Source: Chelonoidis abingdonii (lineage: Eukaryota > Chordata > Testudines > Testudinidae). Taken from it: DNA of 64,000 bases. Shown here piece after piece: positions 12,014 to 23,514 of this stretch. The stretch is from positions 17,277,713 through 17,341,712 of the forward strand of contig NC_133770.1 of assembly GCF_003597395.2 (NCBI RefSeq), in the 5' to 3' direction. The notes beneath the pieces are model-generated. The model was not told the DNA's origin. It saw only the letters and a list, made by a program, of their open reading frames with translations, and ran no database searches. The position numbers and the translations under genes were made by a program. Position 1 is the first letter of the stretch. Every line of letters begins with the position of its first letter.

Positions 12014-12202
12014 CTATTTAAGATTCAGATATCTGGCTGTCTGTGTTCTTTGGCTGAAAGAATGGCAGATACTGCACCTCTCTTTACTGTATCCCTCGCC
12101 TAGACACAAACGGCAGTGCATTTGGGGGTCATTATTTGGGATAGCTGCCCCACATGACAGGCAGTGCTTAAAGCTTGGTGAGAGCATACCACAGGACTTC
12201 AT
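12014..12202 (-). pseudogene. DIRS Gag cysteine-knuckle fragment (copy A)
   Basis: The 62-aa frame has cysteines at residues 14, 17, 30, 33 and 43, a spacing of C-x2-C-x12-C-x2-C-x9-C. The Gag start of copy D (34145..34621) has cysteines at the same five positions, with the shared core 'RLCLGEGYSKERC' versus 'LMCLGESHLTDKC'. The spacing suggests a zinc-binding knuckle. It sits at the 5' end of the element, as expected for Gag. Confidence 0.75.
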
Positions 12203-12504
12203 ATGAAATGAACAAAGTTACTGGGTACTAACTGCTAATTACTAGCTACTCACAAAAAAGGCAGGGAGAAAACTCACTGATGCAGTAACCACAAGGTAAA
12301 CCTCACATTGAACTTTGACTCAGGCCATAGGTGTTGAGAAGGAACTGAGGAGGACAGGGGCAGCGCTACCCTTATGTAGTCTTGGGAGAGGCTATGAGGT
12401 GGTGTAGGGTGCATGTGTCACCCTGATGGGTTCTACTACAGAAAGCCCTCTGGCCTCAGTGAACTGGGCACATGTGCAGTTGACTGGAATACACATCTGT
12501 AACC

Positions 12505-12565
12505 ACTCATGGAACTCTCAGATCCCAAGCTAATGCTCTAACGGTTAGACAACGCTACCTCACTC
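12505..12565 (-). repeat. tRNA-like fragment
   Basis: Read on the minus strand it contains 'ctaaccgttagagcat', a box A-like string, followed by 'ttgggatctgagagttcc'. It is too short and unpaired to be a tRNA gene. It is probably a SINE piece related to that at 8.7-9.1 kb. Confidence 0.4.
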
Positions 12566-13471
12566 TGAATCTCTTGTTTTCATTAGCTCACTAACTGAGA
12601 TGTTCTTTGTATCCCAAAACATTTCCATGAGACTGCAAAAGCCAAATGCTGATGCGTCTGCTGAAAGGTATAAAGAGCGGGCAATGGTATTCCCTCTTCA
12701 AAGTGTAACCTCCATATCTATAAAAGACTAAGTAGTGAGGAGAATTGTTAGGTGACCAGCTTGTGCTGCTCTCCCTTTGTACCCTCATGGGGGCTAAGAT
12801 CCTCTTAGTTATGCTTGCTGTCTATTTCTGAGGTTAAACACCTCAAGAGGAGAGAGAGACCATGTGTTTTCAATGGAGGTTCACACATCTGGAAATTGCT
12901 CACTCCAGAGGTCCATCAGAACCCAAATTTGGTAAGCTTCAGTCATAGTGTAAAACTTAGGGGCTAGGACAAGTTTTTGATTGACCCTATCAGAATGCTT
13001 AACAGATGTGGGTGAGTGAGATGCCTATTACTATATTTTTTCTTTTGTAGGACTATTTCTTTATAAAGGGCTGTTTCCAGTGATATAAAGGGCCCTGGTG
13101 CTGAGGCAATGGGCATCATTACAATTTCTAAGTAACAATCCCCAGGCTTAACCAGTAGCTCCCACCAACAGAAGGGCATCAGGGTGGTACTTTTGCAGCC
13201 AGCTGCTCTTACTGCTATCATGGCTGCCCAATGATTGAGTCTGACTTCACCAATTGTTTGACTCATTGTGGTCAAACTATCATCTCCTTCCTGATCCTTG
13301 TCTTTACCCTCTTCCTCCTATTCTCTTCCTTCACTCCTCATCTCCAATTTCTTGTGCTTGTCTCAAATCCATTACCCGTTATTCCACACCACTTCTGCAG
13401 TCATCTTCTCTTCTCATCCCCAGTATCCCTCCTAGTCATCTTTTAAATCTTTTAACAAATAAATTTATATA
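12566..13471. other. Non-coding stretch with pyrimidine-rich segment
   Basis: 13260..13450 is strongly C/T-rich on the plus strand. That gives two overlapping leucine/serine-rich ORFs with no domain. Nothing else was recognised. Confidence 0.4.
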
Positions 13472-13602
13472 GGTCCTGATCCAGCAAAGCAATTAAAGCA
13501 GGGTCTTAACTTTAAGCATGTGAGCAATTCTTTTGAAGTCAACAGGACTATTCATGTGCTTAAAATTAAGCATGTGTTTAAGTGTTTTCCTGGATCAGGA
13601 CC
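13472..13602. repeat. Palindromic foldback repeat
   Basis: Starts ggtcctgatccagcaaagc and ends tttcctggatcaggacc, so the ends pair. The inside has further inverted pieces ('aactttaagcatgtg' facing 'catgtgcttaaaatt'). It belongs to a group of short hairpin repeats scattered through this window. Confidence 0.75.
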
Positions 13603-13864
13603 ATAATCTTTTTCTAAACACAATCAAACTACGAACAAGAAAAGTAGTATATAGCAACCCAGAGCAACCACAAAATTAGGTATTATTGTAACCTCCATCT
13701 TACCTTCCCTCAATATCCTGCCTTGTGTGTCATCATCACTAGTAGTGTTATGGCTACACTTAGACCCTGTCCTGCAAACACTACTGGAAGTAGTGCTTAC
13801 AACCATCAATAGTGCTGTTGATGCTCATGGGAATAAGTACCACATGTGGTAATGTTTGCAGAGT

Positions 13865-13965
13865 CAGGCCCTTGCACAGTAAGCTCCTCGGGGCAGGGAT
13901 CCAGTTTATTATTTGTCTGCACAGCACCATGCATACACAACTTCAAATCATAATTTTTAACTTTT
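13865..13965 (+). repeat. SINE/LINE tail fragment
   Basis: 'taagctcctcggggcaggga' followed by a Gly/T-rich stretch and 'cacagcaccatgc' matches the conserved tail of an old amniote SINE that recurs at 14245, 21630 and 47640. The family name is not certain. Confidence 0.5.
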
Positions 13966-14244
13966 CCTATTATGGGGCATGGGGAAATGGCATATTTCTA
14001 GATTTCCCCCAAGTCCCTCCACTGTCAGCCAACTTCTAATCTGAATAGTAATAACAAAACTTTTAAAATTAATAACTTATTTAAATGATTGTAACCCTAC
14101 ATATGCAAGTGATCAAGTTAAAAGCTCCTCCCTCCAGAGAATTCTGACCCTGTCCCCTTGTTGTCATGACATCCCTCTTCCCCAGTACTCCCCGCCTTAT
14201 GATTTGGTATTTTACTGATTGTGCCATTGTTTTGTTTTTATACA

Positions 14245-14345
14245 TTAGATTGTGAGATCTACAGGGCTGGGACCTTGTCTTATTTTTACAATGATAGAGA
14301 ACAGTGCACATCTTTGGTACTATACAAATCATTGCCATCATAAAA
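14245..14345 (+). repeat. SINE/LINE tail fragment
   Basis: 'agattgtgagatctacaggg' then 'ctgggaccttgtctt' and 'tggtactatacaaat' follow the same consensus as the neighbouring fragment at 13865..13965. Confidence 0.55.
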
Positions 14346-15300
14346 ACACATGACCTGACCCTTAGTTCCAGTTGAAAAAACACTGCTGTGAATATGCTCA
14401 AAGAATAAATATTTTGTGTTCACTGCACCAACACAATGAAAACATTTTTCCAAGCTGCTGCTGAGATGGTATCTAGTCCCATTATGAGTCAGCACCCCAA
14501 TGCAGCTGACTTTCCAATTGCCAACTGTGGCTGCTTGCAATTATTTTTAAAGGTAGACACATGCTCCATTTTTAAGGAGCTAAATGGTCCCTTCCTGCTT
14601 AGGCAGAAATCTGCAAAATCCGAATATCACAGGGAATGGAGTGAAGCAAGGTGTGTTCCGGGGAAAGGTGGTTGTCGTACATTTCCCCTTCCTTTATGCA
14701 GCAATCTTTTCAGAGTTGCTGCCATAGACCCTGTTTCCCTAGGCAAAGAATGGGACTAGGGAAGGAGAAGGGGAGGAAGAGTCATAGGAATGGCCACTTG
14801 GTACTGCACATTTCCCTTCAAGGCCAAATCAGGACTTACATGTCTTAAAACATTATAAGTGATTACAGGCAACCTTGTTGAGAGGACTTAATTTGTTGGA
14901 TGTGGGGGATACAATATGCAGCAGCGTTACAAATGCAGGAGATGGACTGGGAAACCTGTGGATGGTTAAGAATCCACAGTGTTTTCTCCTGTGGATCCCA
15001 GCCTGCACCCCATTTATGGCTGCCAGCTGTGCTCCACATCTGGGCCAGTAGTTCAGAGTGGGTAACGCAGGTTCAGGTTCCAGGGAACTTGTCCTATGCT
15101 TTTCATGAAGGGGTTTGGTGCAGAATCCATACACTCTTGTAAATGAACAGCCTAGATGGTAAATAGTTTTCTGTATTCTTGCCTTAAACTGCTAAAATAT
15201 AGCTCGCAAATCATCATAAACAGTTCTTCCTTAGCTGCAGTTTTATGCTGAATTGGGCAGTACACAGTCCATTACTGTTATAACATGGCCTCTTTTAATG
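14346..15300. other. Non-coding stretch
   Basis: No feature recognised. ORFs here are short and lack domains. Confidence 0.4.
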
Positions 15301-15469
15301 AGAAGAAATGGTTACTTACTGCAACTGGTTCTTCGATATGTGAGGCAGACATTTAGTCCACTTAGGTGTGTGCGCCCAGTGCACGGGAACCAGAGAATTT
15401 TGCCTTGCAGTACTCATAGGAGGCAGGGATTGTGCCTCATGGTCATAGCCCCTCCCCTGGCTACATGAA

Positions 15470-16130
15470 TAGGGCTTTACCAAATTCCTGGTCCATTCTG
15501 GTCAATTTCATGGTCATAGGATTTTTAAAATAGTAAATTTCATGATTTCACCTATTTAAATCTGAAATTTGGCAATGCTGTAAGTGTAGGGGTCCCGACC
15601 TAAAAGGAATTGTGGCGGCGTCTCAAGGTCATTGTGGGGAGCGGGGCAGTTGCGGTACTGCTACCCTTACTTCTGTGCTGATGGTGGTGGCTGTGCTGCT
15701 TGCAGAGCTGGACAGCTGGAGAGCAGCAGCTGCTGGCCTGGAGCCCAGCTATAAAGGCAGAGCCGCTGTCAGCAGCAGCGCAGAAGTAAGGATGGCCTGG
15801 TATGTTATTGCCACCCTTACTTCTGTACTTTTGCCTGCAGAGCTGGGACTTCAGTTAACAGCCACCTCTCTCTCCAGCTGCCCACCTCTGAAGGCAGCGC
15901 AGAAGTAAGGATGGCAATACTATGACCCCCCACCCCCAAATAAACTTGTGAACCCCCTTCCCCCGCAACTCCCTTTTGGGTCAGGCTGCCTAATTTGAGA
16001 AAGGCTGGTTTCCCCTGTGAAATCAGTATAGTATGGGTAAAAGCACACAAGAGATCAGATTTCACTGGGGGAGACCAGCTTTCACAGTCTGTGATGCATT
16101 TTTCATGGCCAGGAATTTGGTAGGGCCCTA
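15470..16130. mobile_element. Non-autonomous hAT-like element inside DIRS copy B
   Basis: The ends are inverted repeats of 22 bp with two mismatches: 'tagggctttaccaaattcct' at the left and 'aggaatttggtagggcccta' at the right. The 660-bp interior has internal repeats around 'cttacttctgt' and no transposase. A truncated relative is at 1840..1895. Because it interrupts copy B, it inserted later. Flanks tacatgaa and tgtatgag match at only 5 of 8 positions, so the target duplication is unproven. Confidence 0.8.
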
Positions 16131-17065
16131 TGTATGAGGCAGCTCTGACTTGACCCCAATTTAGTCCCTTCATACTGCATGCCCTGAGACTCGACTCCAA
16201 TGCAGGGGGACAAAGGGTGAGTTGTGGAATACACATCTGCATCATATTTTGAAGAACCACAGTTATAGTAAGTAATCATTTCTTCTTTGAGTAGATGCAG
16301 CTGTGTACTCCAATTACATGACTCATGCCAAGCAGGACCCACAGGAGGTAGATCTCAGTCTAACAGAGATTACAGAACCACCCTCCCAAATGTTGCAGGA
16401 TTTTTTGCATGATGATGTATGGCATAATAGTTCATAAACATATGTATCGATGACCACATAGCAGTCCTGCAAATGTCCAGTATTGAGCTGTCACTTAGGA
16501 ACACTGATGGAGCTTGCACTCTCTTAGAATGAACTCACACCCACTGAGGAGCCATAGTCAACGGTATTTTATATGTAGTCTTGATACAGGATGTTTCCAT
16601 CTAGAGATTTGTTTGTGAAGAGACCACTTGCACCTTCATACAATACGCATATGACACAAACAAGCAAGGCAAAGCATGAAATGTTTTAGTCCTGTCCAGG
16701 TAGAAGGTTAGATATCAGACATCTAACGGATGGAGATGCTGCTCCTCTGGAAATGAATGTAGCTTAGTAAAGACGACAAGTAAATACACCACCTGGTTCA
16801 AATAAAACTGAGAGACTACTTTACACAAAAACTTAAGGCGCAGTCATTAAGTCACTTTGTTTTTGGAGAACTGCATATAAGGATGATATGCCCTCAGAGC
16901 CTGCAACTCACAGCCCGCAACTCACAGCCCCTCCTTGCATATGTTATCGCCACAAAGAAAGCATGTTTCTGACAAAAAAGGGAAGGGAGAGGATGCAGGA
17001 GGCTGGAACAGAGGTTCCCTCAAAGCCACCAGGGCCACGTTAAGGTCCTCCAGAGAAACCAGCTC

Positions 17066-17296
17066 TCATACCAGGGGATGGAGACAAAGAAGCCCTTTTA
17101 ATAATCTTGCAGCCAGGGCATTGGAAAAAAAACTAAATCTTCCATGAACGGGGGAATGAAACACTGAGACAGCTGCCAGATGCATCCTTAGAGAGTTAAG
17201 CACAAGGCCCAATGACAGAAGATGCAGCAAGTATTCCAATATATCCTGAAGAGAAGCCAACATTGGTTGAACTCTGCAAGCCAATGACCACAGCAA
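17066..17296 (-). pseudogene. DIRS tyrosine recombinase N-terminal fragment (copy B)
   Basis: The 76-aa frame has the core-binding (SAM-like) segment of DIRS recombinases. The block 'LQDILEYLLHLLSLGL' is followed by 'SLRMHLAAVSVFHSPVHGR' and 'LLKGLLCLHP'. These line up with residues 98-157 of the copy D recombinase ('SILDYLWSLKQQGL', 'SLRVHLAAISTFHPGEDGR', 'FLKGLERLYP'). The catalytic domain further downstream is decayed in 16300..17060. Confidence 0.8.
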
Positions 17297-17419
17297 GAAT
17301 CACTGCCATTTAGCTGAATAGGCCAGTGACTCAGAAGGGGACACAGAATGTGTGATCCCTGACTCCCTGTTTGAGACAGTATCTTTCCATGCACATGGAC
17401 TGGGGGTATAAATTGGAGA

Positions 17420-18110
17420 CTGTGACATCAGCCCAGGGCCTCTCTCCTCCCTCAAATACTCTAAAGGCAAAAAGAATGGGAATTCAGCCTGTATACAAAG
17501 AACTTTGAGCTGCTTACGTCTAGTAGGGTGAGAAAAATGGCTAGATTCAAATCTTGCTTAGCATAACAAGTTTAGAATTTAGACTGTGATTTTACCTTTT
17601 CTTTCTTATGTAACCAACTCCGACCTCTATGCCTAACACTTATCACTTAAAATCTATTTTTGTAGTTAATAAATTTTAATGTTTTATCCTTTCCACTGAG
17701 TTTGTCTAAAATGCTTGGGGAATCTGCTCAGATTACAAAGGCTAGTGCATGTCCACTATTTTTTGATGAAGTGGTGAACTAATTAATGAGCTTGCATTGT
17801 TCAAGAGAAGGTCTTGAGCAGTGTAAGACAGTACATTTCTGGGGTGCAAGTCTGGGACCTGGGGGGATTTGCTGGTGTCTCCCTCCGTATAGTTCATAAG
17901 TGGCTTGGAGAGCATTCATGCAACTTAGGTGGATGTGTCCTTGTATGTTGTTGGCTGAGTGATCACAGCACCTGGAGGGGTTTGCCACTTCTCACAAGTA
18001 TAGCATTGGAAGAGAGAATCCAGGGAGGGGAGTTAAAGGCACAGCAGTCCCACTATTCCAGGTTTCATGCCAGGGATCCGTCACAGCCCCCAATGTAGGC
18101 CAGGCACTGG
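17420..18110. repeat. LTR-like interspersed repeat, unclassified
   Basis: A T-rich stretch 'ttttgtagttaataaatttt' (polyadenylation-like aataaa) is followed by 'ctaaaatgcttggggaatct' and a GC-richer part. The layout resembles 55120..56160 and 61990..62780. No terminal repeat pair was found. It could be a solo LTR relic or another retroelement tail. Confidence 0.35.
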
Positions 18111-18582
18111 AAGCAGGAGGATTCCAACCTCAATGCCAAAGAGTCCTGGGATTCTAGGGATAAGGGTGAAGTGAGCCCTGAAGGTGTGAACAACTGATCT
18201 CACTCATCTAAACTGGATTTATGTCTGCAGAGGGAAGGGGGCAGTATCTTACGCATGCACTCTAATTTCCTCAGGGCACAGAGAATGCCTTTATGGAATG
18301 TTATTTCCTTACAAGATCAGAAGATAGCATTCACAGCCACAGCAATCAATTAGAAACTAGTGTATAACTACATCAGTTTCATCATGGGATGATTGTACAC
18401 ATTGTTTTCAAAACCAAGTAAGTAGTTTAAGGAAGAGGTATAGCTGGTTGAAGAACAGTGGAATGGTACAGCCCAATGTTAGCATATTTTTCCTAATATT
18501 CAGCCTATATTTTTCGTGTTTTCATCCCATTGCTCCTAGTTATAGTCCCCTCACGCTGTTAAATATTTCCTCCACCACTGGG

Positions 18583-18685
18583 TTTGATTCTCTCCTCCTC
18601 ACACAAATCTGACCCCACTATGACTCCATTTAATTCAATGGAGTTATTAGTGATACACACTTAAGCAAAGGAGAGAAGAATCAGG
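18583..18685. repeat. Palindromic foldback repeat
   Basis: 'ttgattctctcctcc' on the left faces 'ggagagaagaatcagg' on the right. The centre is 'ccatttaattcaatgg'. It is the same style of hairpin repeat as 13472 and 22475. Confidence 0.65.
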
Positions 18686-19705
18686 TCACTGGTATTTAAA
18701 CATTTCAGATACTTGTAGAGAAATGTTAATACCCCCACTTAGTTGTCAGATAGCTAACTATATATACTCTTTTTAAAAAGCTATTTATTTATTGGGTTTG
18801 GTAACCAAATATCAGTCATGGACTACTGTCCAATAGATGAATGTATACACCAGCTTTTAACTAACTACAACTTTCACATGGACTGCAACTGTTTCACTGG
18901 CAGTTATGTTTAAATAAAGATGTGAGGGCCCACTGAGATCCATTAGGCTCTGTAATAATCTTGCGCAGAGAAGTAAGCAGAGGTCATCACATAATATGAG
19001 GCATTTAAAACTAGACTGGCTATAACTGTTTTAGGAAACGTATTCCAGGAAAGGCTCTTGCACTAGCAGGTAACAGACTAGATAATTATTAAATCCTTTC
19101 ATCTCTAATTTCTGTAATCAGTTTACGGGAGTATAAATCAATGGTGAGTCACAGTAATGTCTTGGCACACTAATATACTGCCTTAAATCACCTGAATGCT
19201 GAAATTCTGAATCTCTGTACAGTGAAAGAACAGACTCCCTTTCCCCAACTCACGAGGTTTTTGTAAGACTACTTCAGATTCAAACATCAGTTCCAGTTTT
19301 TGTCAGAAGAGTTAAATCTCTGCAATAAAGCAGCCTGATTATGGGGCTTTGATGTGTGGCACAGCTTTTAGAGAGAGAGCCAAACTGAGGGACCTACTGT
19401 GCATAGCCTTGTTCCCAGGCTCCCTGCCCACAGAAGAGAGTGTGATGTAATCATTCCTTATGCAAAACAGGTGAACAGCTGTGTTTGTGAGTTTACTACA
19501 GTTTGGCTAAGGAGGAGCATTAAAAGCCCCAGAGAGATGTGCCACTGTTAAAGAGCCAGGAAGTCACTGAAGCCCCATATTCCCCTTCATGTCTAGATGT
19601 GGAGGAGGGTACAGTTCCATCTCTGTAGCACATTCCCCCTCTCCTTCCTCACTTGGAGGGCTGTGAATTTGGAATGGGTAAAGCAGATGTGGACTAGGCT
19701 CTTCC
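18686..19705. other. Non-coding stretch
   Basis: No feature recognised. Confidence 0.4.
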
Positions 19706-20200
19706 AGATGTGGATGCACAGGAGTTGGATGGATGGGGGGCAGCTCCCTGTACAGTGAGCCCTCCCCCTGCAGCTGGGAAGCGATGGGTGCAGGAAGTGC
19801 TGAGAGGTGGGGAGTTTGCAGAACTTCCTACAGCCGGGGGAGAAATCTGGGGGTGGGCCTGACCTGGATGCAGTGCAGGGGAAGAGGAAGTCCTGTCTTG
19901 CCCAGCCCAGCCAGGACTAGCAGCTAAGCTCAGTGCAGGTTAGGAGCCACCAGCCATGTCTTCCCCAGTCCTGCCCCCTACCCCACAGTGATTTGCCTCT
20001 CTGCTGGCTGCCATGGGCACCCAAAACATAGTGCTGGGGAGGGTCGCATGACCACTTTTGTGGCTTCCTTTTGCTTTCCTGTCAGAAAGGGATTTTTCTG
20101 CAAGGAAACAAAGAAATCTGTGGGGGACCGGGAGCATAAATTCTGCACGTGCACAGTGGCACAGAATTCCCAAAGGAGAAATACCTGCAGAGTAAAACAG
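19706..20200. repeat. Probable interspersed repeat, unclassified
   Basis: GC-rich, unlike its AT-rich flanks. The part at 20060..20190 ('aaattctgcacgtgcacagt', 'ctgtcagaaagggattt') is worded like a dispersed turtle repeat I recall. I could not find its ends or a second copy in this window, so the call is tentative. Confidence 0.3.
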
Positions 20201-21629
20201 CCAAATCTGAGAGCTCTGTGTGGGACTATTTTTAATCCCATTCCCACCTCACTCCTGCTATTATGGCAGCCAGTTCTGTGGGACCCCAGTCCCATTGCAG
20301 GGCTCTAGGCTGAGGCTTCCCTTTCTTGCTGAGGAGTCCCCTTTAGATGGATGCAGGGGAATAACCACAGTGTAAGAGGAGGGGTGGCCCAATGCATGAC
20401 CAAAAGCCATGTTTACAGAGACTGGTGGGAGACTATAGAACCAGAGGGCATAGAGGAGGCAAGGGGCATTTGTGCAGATGCTCTTGCCTCCTCGAGATCT
20501 TGCTGTTAAGGGTGCATTACCCTTGGCTTCTTTTGGGAGGGGCAGGAGGCACAAACCCTACCTTCCCCAATAGGAGGAGAATTCAAAGGAAGCTCCACAG
20601 GTTGATAAGCAGGGAGTTCTTTCCTCCGCATGATTTATTCTCATGGAGGGGAGGACAAGGCCCTGAAATGGGCTGGGGAGCGATGTCCTCTGCAAACATG
20701 TACATTTTTGTGATAAATGGAACCCTGGTCCTTTCATCACATCGACCCATAATACTGCAGAGGAAGGAGTGAGGAGGGAATAAAAAGGACAACAGCAATT
20801 TTAAGCTCAGCACATTATTTTCCATTTCAAAACGGGCAAAGCAGAAACCGGGAAATATGTTCACTATTAAATTTACAACCTCTTTGCATTCCATAGTTAG
20901 TAATTTCACATTAAAGAAGAATAAGTTATCATCATTCACCACTTATTGCCTGAAGGTCACATAGTCCCAACAACACAAGGTCAAAGTACAAGCTGTCTCA
21001 TGAACTGTACATTGAAAAATCAAGTTGCACTTGGCCTATTAAATGTAGTGCATGCTAATCTCTCTTTACAGCTTTGATCTCTTATCAGCTAAATTCCTCA
21101 TTACAACACTCTGGCCCCACAGACACAAACACACATACATTATTGAAAGAATATGGTATGCATATTAATGAATATCTAAAATTTTAGAAGTAGTGCCCAC
21201 AAGTACCACTGCAGAGATGTGTCACATAGTGATTAATCTCAACATCCATTCGGTGTGGGGTTAATTGCTTGGATTGGTGTGTAGTATTCTGATTATCTGC
21301 TCTGAAGAGGGATGCTTCTTTATTCGCTGTCAAGAGCTGCCTCCTACATTTTCGTCCCCTCTCCAAAATCTGAGGCTCAGGATAATATTCTATCCCTCAA
21401 AGTGCTCTTCACAACAGGAAATTTTGAGATTATATCAGGAGGAAAATAAATAGTATTATTTTTCCCCTCTTCCTTTCTCTTTTTCTCTAGCAGATTTTTA
21501 CCCCTTCAATGCCATACTCCCAGGCACACCAAAGGCTAGTTCTGTATAGGGACAGAAACAACTTGAAATCTAGTCAGTTCTAAAAGGCAAGGTAAAATTA
21601 GTTCTAGCTACTGGTTCTACACCTCCCCT
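20201..21629. other. Non-coding stretch
   Basis: Several short overlapping ORFs on both strands around 20260..20940 show no domain. No repeat boundary recognised. Confidence 0.4.
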
Positions 21630-21735
21630 TAGTCCCCCTGCTGTTGTGTTTGTACAGATCCTAGTACACTGGATCCTGGTTTGTGACTGGGGCTCCTACG
21701 TGCTATCATAATACAAATAATAATGATACTTAATA
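21630..21735 (+). repeat. SINE tail fragment
   Basis: 'cctagtacactggatcctgg', then 'tgactggggctcctacgtgc' and a tail 'aatacaaataataatgat' match the conserved 3' part of an old amniote SINE family. A foldback scrap 'cttaaaattaagcatg' follows at 21757. Confidence 0.55.
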
Positions 21736-21739
21736 AATA

Positions 21740-22470
21740 AAATGGAACTACTCATGCTTAAAATTAAGCATGTGCATAATATTTGCATGACTGGGGCCTA
21801 AATAACTGACTACATAGAGGAAAACAGACTGGCAAAGTAAATAGAGACTTTTTTTCTAAATTCTTTCAGTTACAGTAATTTTAGATGTTACCTGTAAGAC
21901 TAGTACATAAAAAGTTTCTGAAAGAAACGTGATTTCATCTTTTAAGTGATGTCTGAGACAGGTTGCCATGTCTGCATACAAGCCTCCCTCTGATCGACAA
22001 AACTGTGTACCTACGGGCATTCCACAGCTGTTAGCATGAATAATTTATCATATACTCTATAGAGGGGATTTAAAATAATCATTAACCAGAGAAAAAACTG
22101 CCTTAATAAGTAGCAAGGCTTTTAGGGACTTGTTTACGGTATGTGCTTTATGAACACAAAATGTTTTATTACCCTACAACAGAAGAGAAAAAGTCAGGAT
22201 AAATGAAGACAAAGTATGCATGCAATGCTCATAAAATAATAATGTTCCTCTACTGTGGTCAGATTTGTGAGCCATGCTGTATACATGCACTGCTGAGAAA
22301 AGTGTGAGCTATTTAGTCACTAAGAGACAGGAATCCTGAACCTATCTATCAGTCTCATATTCATCTCCAAGCTGTTGAAGGTGAGTCACATTCTCCTAAC
22401 GCTTTGCCCACTCAGTAGATCTTATCAAGGATTTAATAGGTTTTAAAGACATCTGTTGAAAATGAAACAT
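21740..22470. other. Non-coding stretch
   Basis: No feature recognised, AT-rich. Confidence 0.4.
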
Positions 22471-22474
22471 AAAG

Positions 22475-22622
22475 GGTCTGATTCCCCACTGCTTTGCACC
22501 TTTTGCCATCATTTATATTGGGGCAAAGTGAAGATAACTAAATCAGAATGGCAGCATTTTACACCTACTCTGCCGAGGTATAAATGATGACGTAAGGTGA
22601 AAAGCAAAGGGGAATCAGGCTC
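22475..22622. repeat. Palindromic foldback repeat
   Basis: Left end 'gtctgattccccactgcttt' faces right end 'aaagcaaaggggaatcaggc'. Internal pieces also pair ('catcatttatat' with 'ataaatgatga'). Confidence 0.75.
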
Positions 22623-22699
22623 TAAATATTTACATTCCTCTCAACCTTTCATTTATATAGATGCATCCAACACTAAAATACACCAACTGGTGACAACAC

Positions 22700-23330
22700 T
22701 TTACAATGTCATTGTGACACTCTGCATTCCACAGCAACATCTTGGCACCCCCATATTTACTATGGTGATATGATCATGGGATGTTTTGTACAAAGTATGC
22801 CTTGTAAGGTATCATTCTAAAAGTCTTGATCTGTTGAACATTAATATCCTTTTGGATTGTATGTGCTATCATTGTATGGGAAGTTTTGCTATGAGTGTGT
22901 TACTGAAATACGCTGGGAAGTCGGAAACACCCACAACCAGCCTTTCAGGTATAACAATGAAGTAGCCAGACGCATTGAGGGCTACTGTAATATCCAGTCT
23001 GCTGACGTGTTGCCAGAGAGTCTCTGCTCCTGGGAGCTGCCCATGTCCCCTGGCGGTTGTGCTCTTCCTTTCTCATTTTGCTGGACTGGGGGAAGAAAAC
23101 CTGCTAGGGACTGGTGCAGCTGATACTATGGTAGAGTTTCTGCTTGAAGTGGTGGTTGGTTCTTCCCCAGCAGGAAAATTATGTAAACTCTCCTTTCTGT
23201 TAGCTCCATTTCAGAGGTTGGCTTGGGATAAAAAACACGTAGGCCGAACAACTTTACCCTACCCTGACCTGGCACTTCAGATCAAAATGTAGATGCTAGG
23301 ACCTATAACCACTGCATAGTTTACTTCAGA
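22700..23330. repeat. LTR-like interspersed repeat, unclassified
   Basis: Opens with 'tgtgacactctgcattcc' and 'tttgtacaaagtatgccttg', and holds 'gtgctatcattgtatggg'. The order of these strings resembles 61990..62200 ('gcatgtatcatccttgtatc', then 'gttatgaatattgactatg'). The two are probably distant members of one family. No second LTR or internal coding region is present. Confidence 0.4.
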
Positions 23331-23514
23331 TTACAGATGACATTGGTCTACAGAACATGGTGAAGTCTTGGGACATCCCTGATATAAAGGGGTACAACTA
23401 CCCACAATCTGCCCTACATTATGCATGCACAGTTCCCAGCTTCTTAGCCATTGAAAACACTAACACACACAGGTCTCTTCCTATTGAAAAGGTTAAACAA
23501 AATACTCCACTTAC

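Larger units (their letters stand above)
9150..12520 (-). mobile_element. DIRS-like retrotransposon copy A, 5' part only
   Basis: On the minus strand this copy keeps a 5' terminal and leader region (about 12290..12520), a Gag cysteine knuckle and decayed Gag, and the first part of reverse transcriptase ending near 9165. RNase H and tyrosine recombinase are missing, so it is truncated within the RT. The leader contains the minus-strand string ctcagttccttct, which also occurs in the leader of copy D. The terminus shares 'ggaatacacatctg' with copy B, so A and B are probably one subfamily. The left edge is approximate. Host tRNA-like repeat sequence abuts both ends. Confidence 0.75.
15303..17345 (-). 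mobile_element. DIRS-like retrotransposon copy B, 3' part only
   Basis: The element is read on the minus strand, so its 3' terminus is at the left. That terminus has 'ggttacttactgcaactgg' (15310) and 'ggttcttcgatatg'. An inverted counterpart lies at 16230..16290 ('gttatagtaagtaatc'), followed by 'ttcttctttgagtagatg', which together look like a DIRS internal complementary region. A recombinase remnant follows at 17066..17296. Gag, RT and RNase H are absent. An hAT-like element (15470..16130) splits the terminus. Confidence 0.7.
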
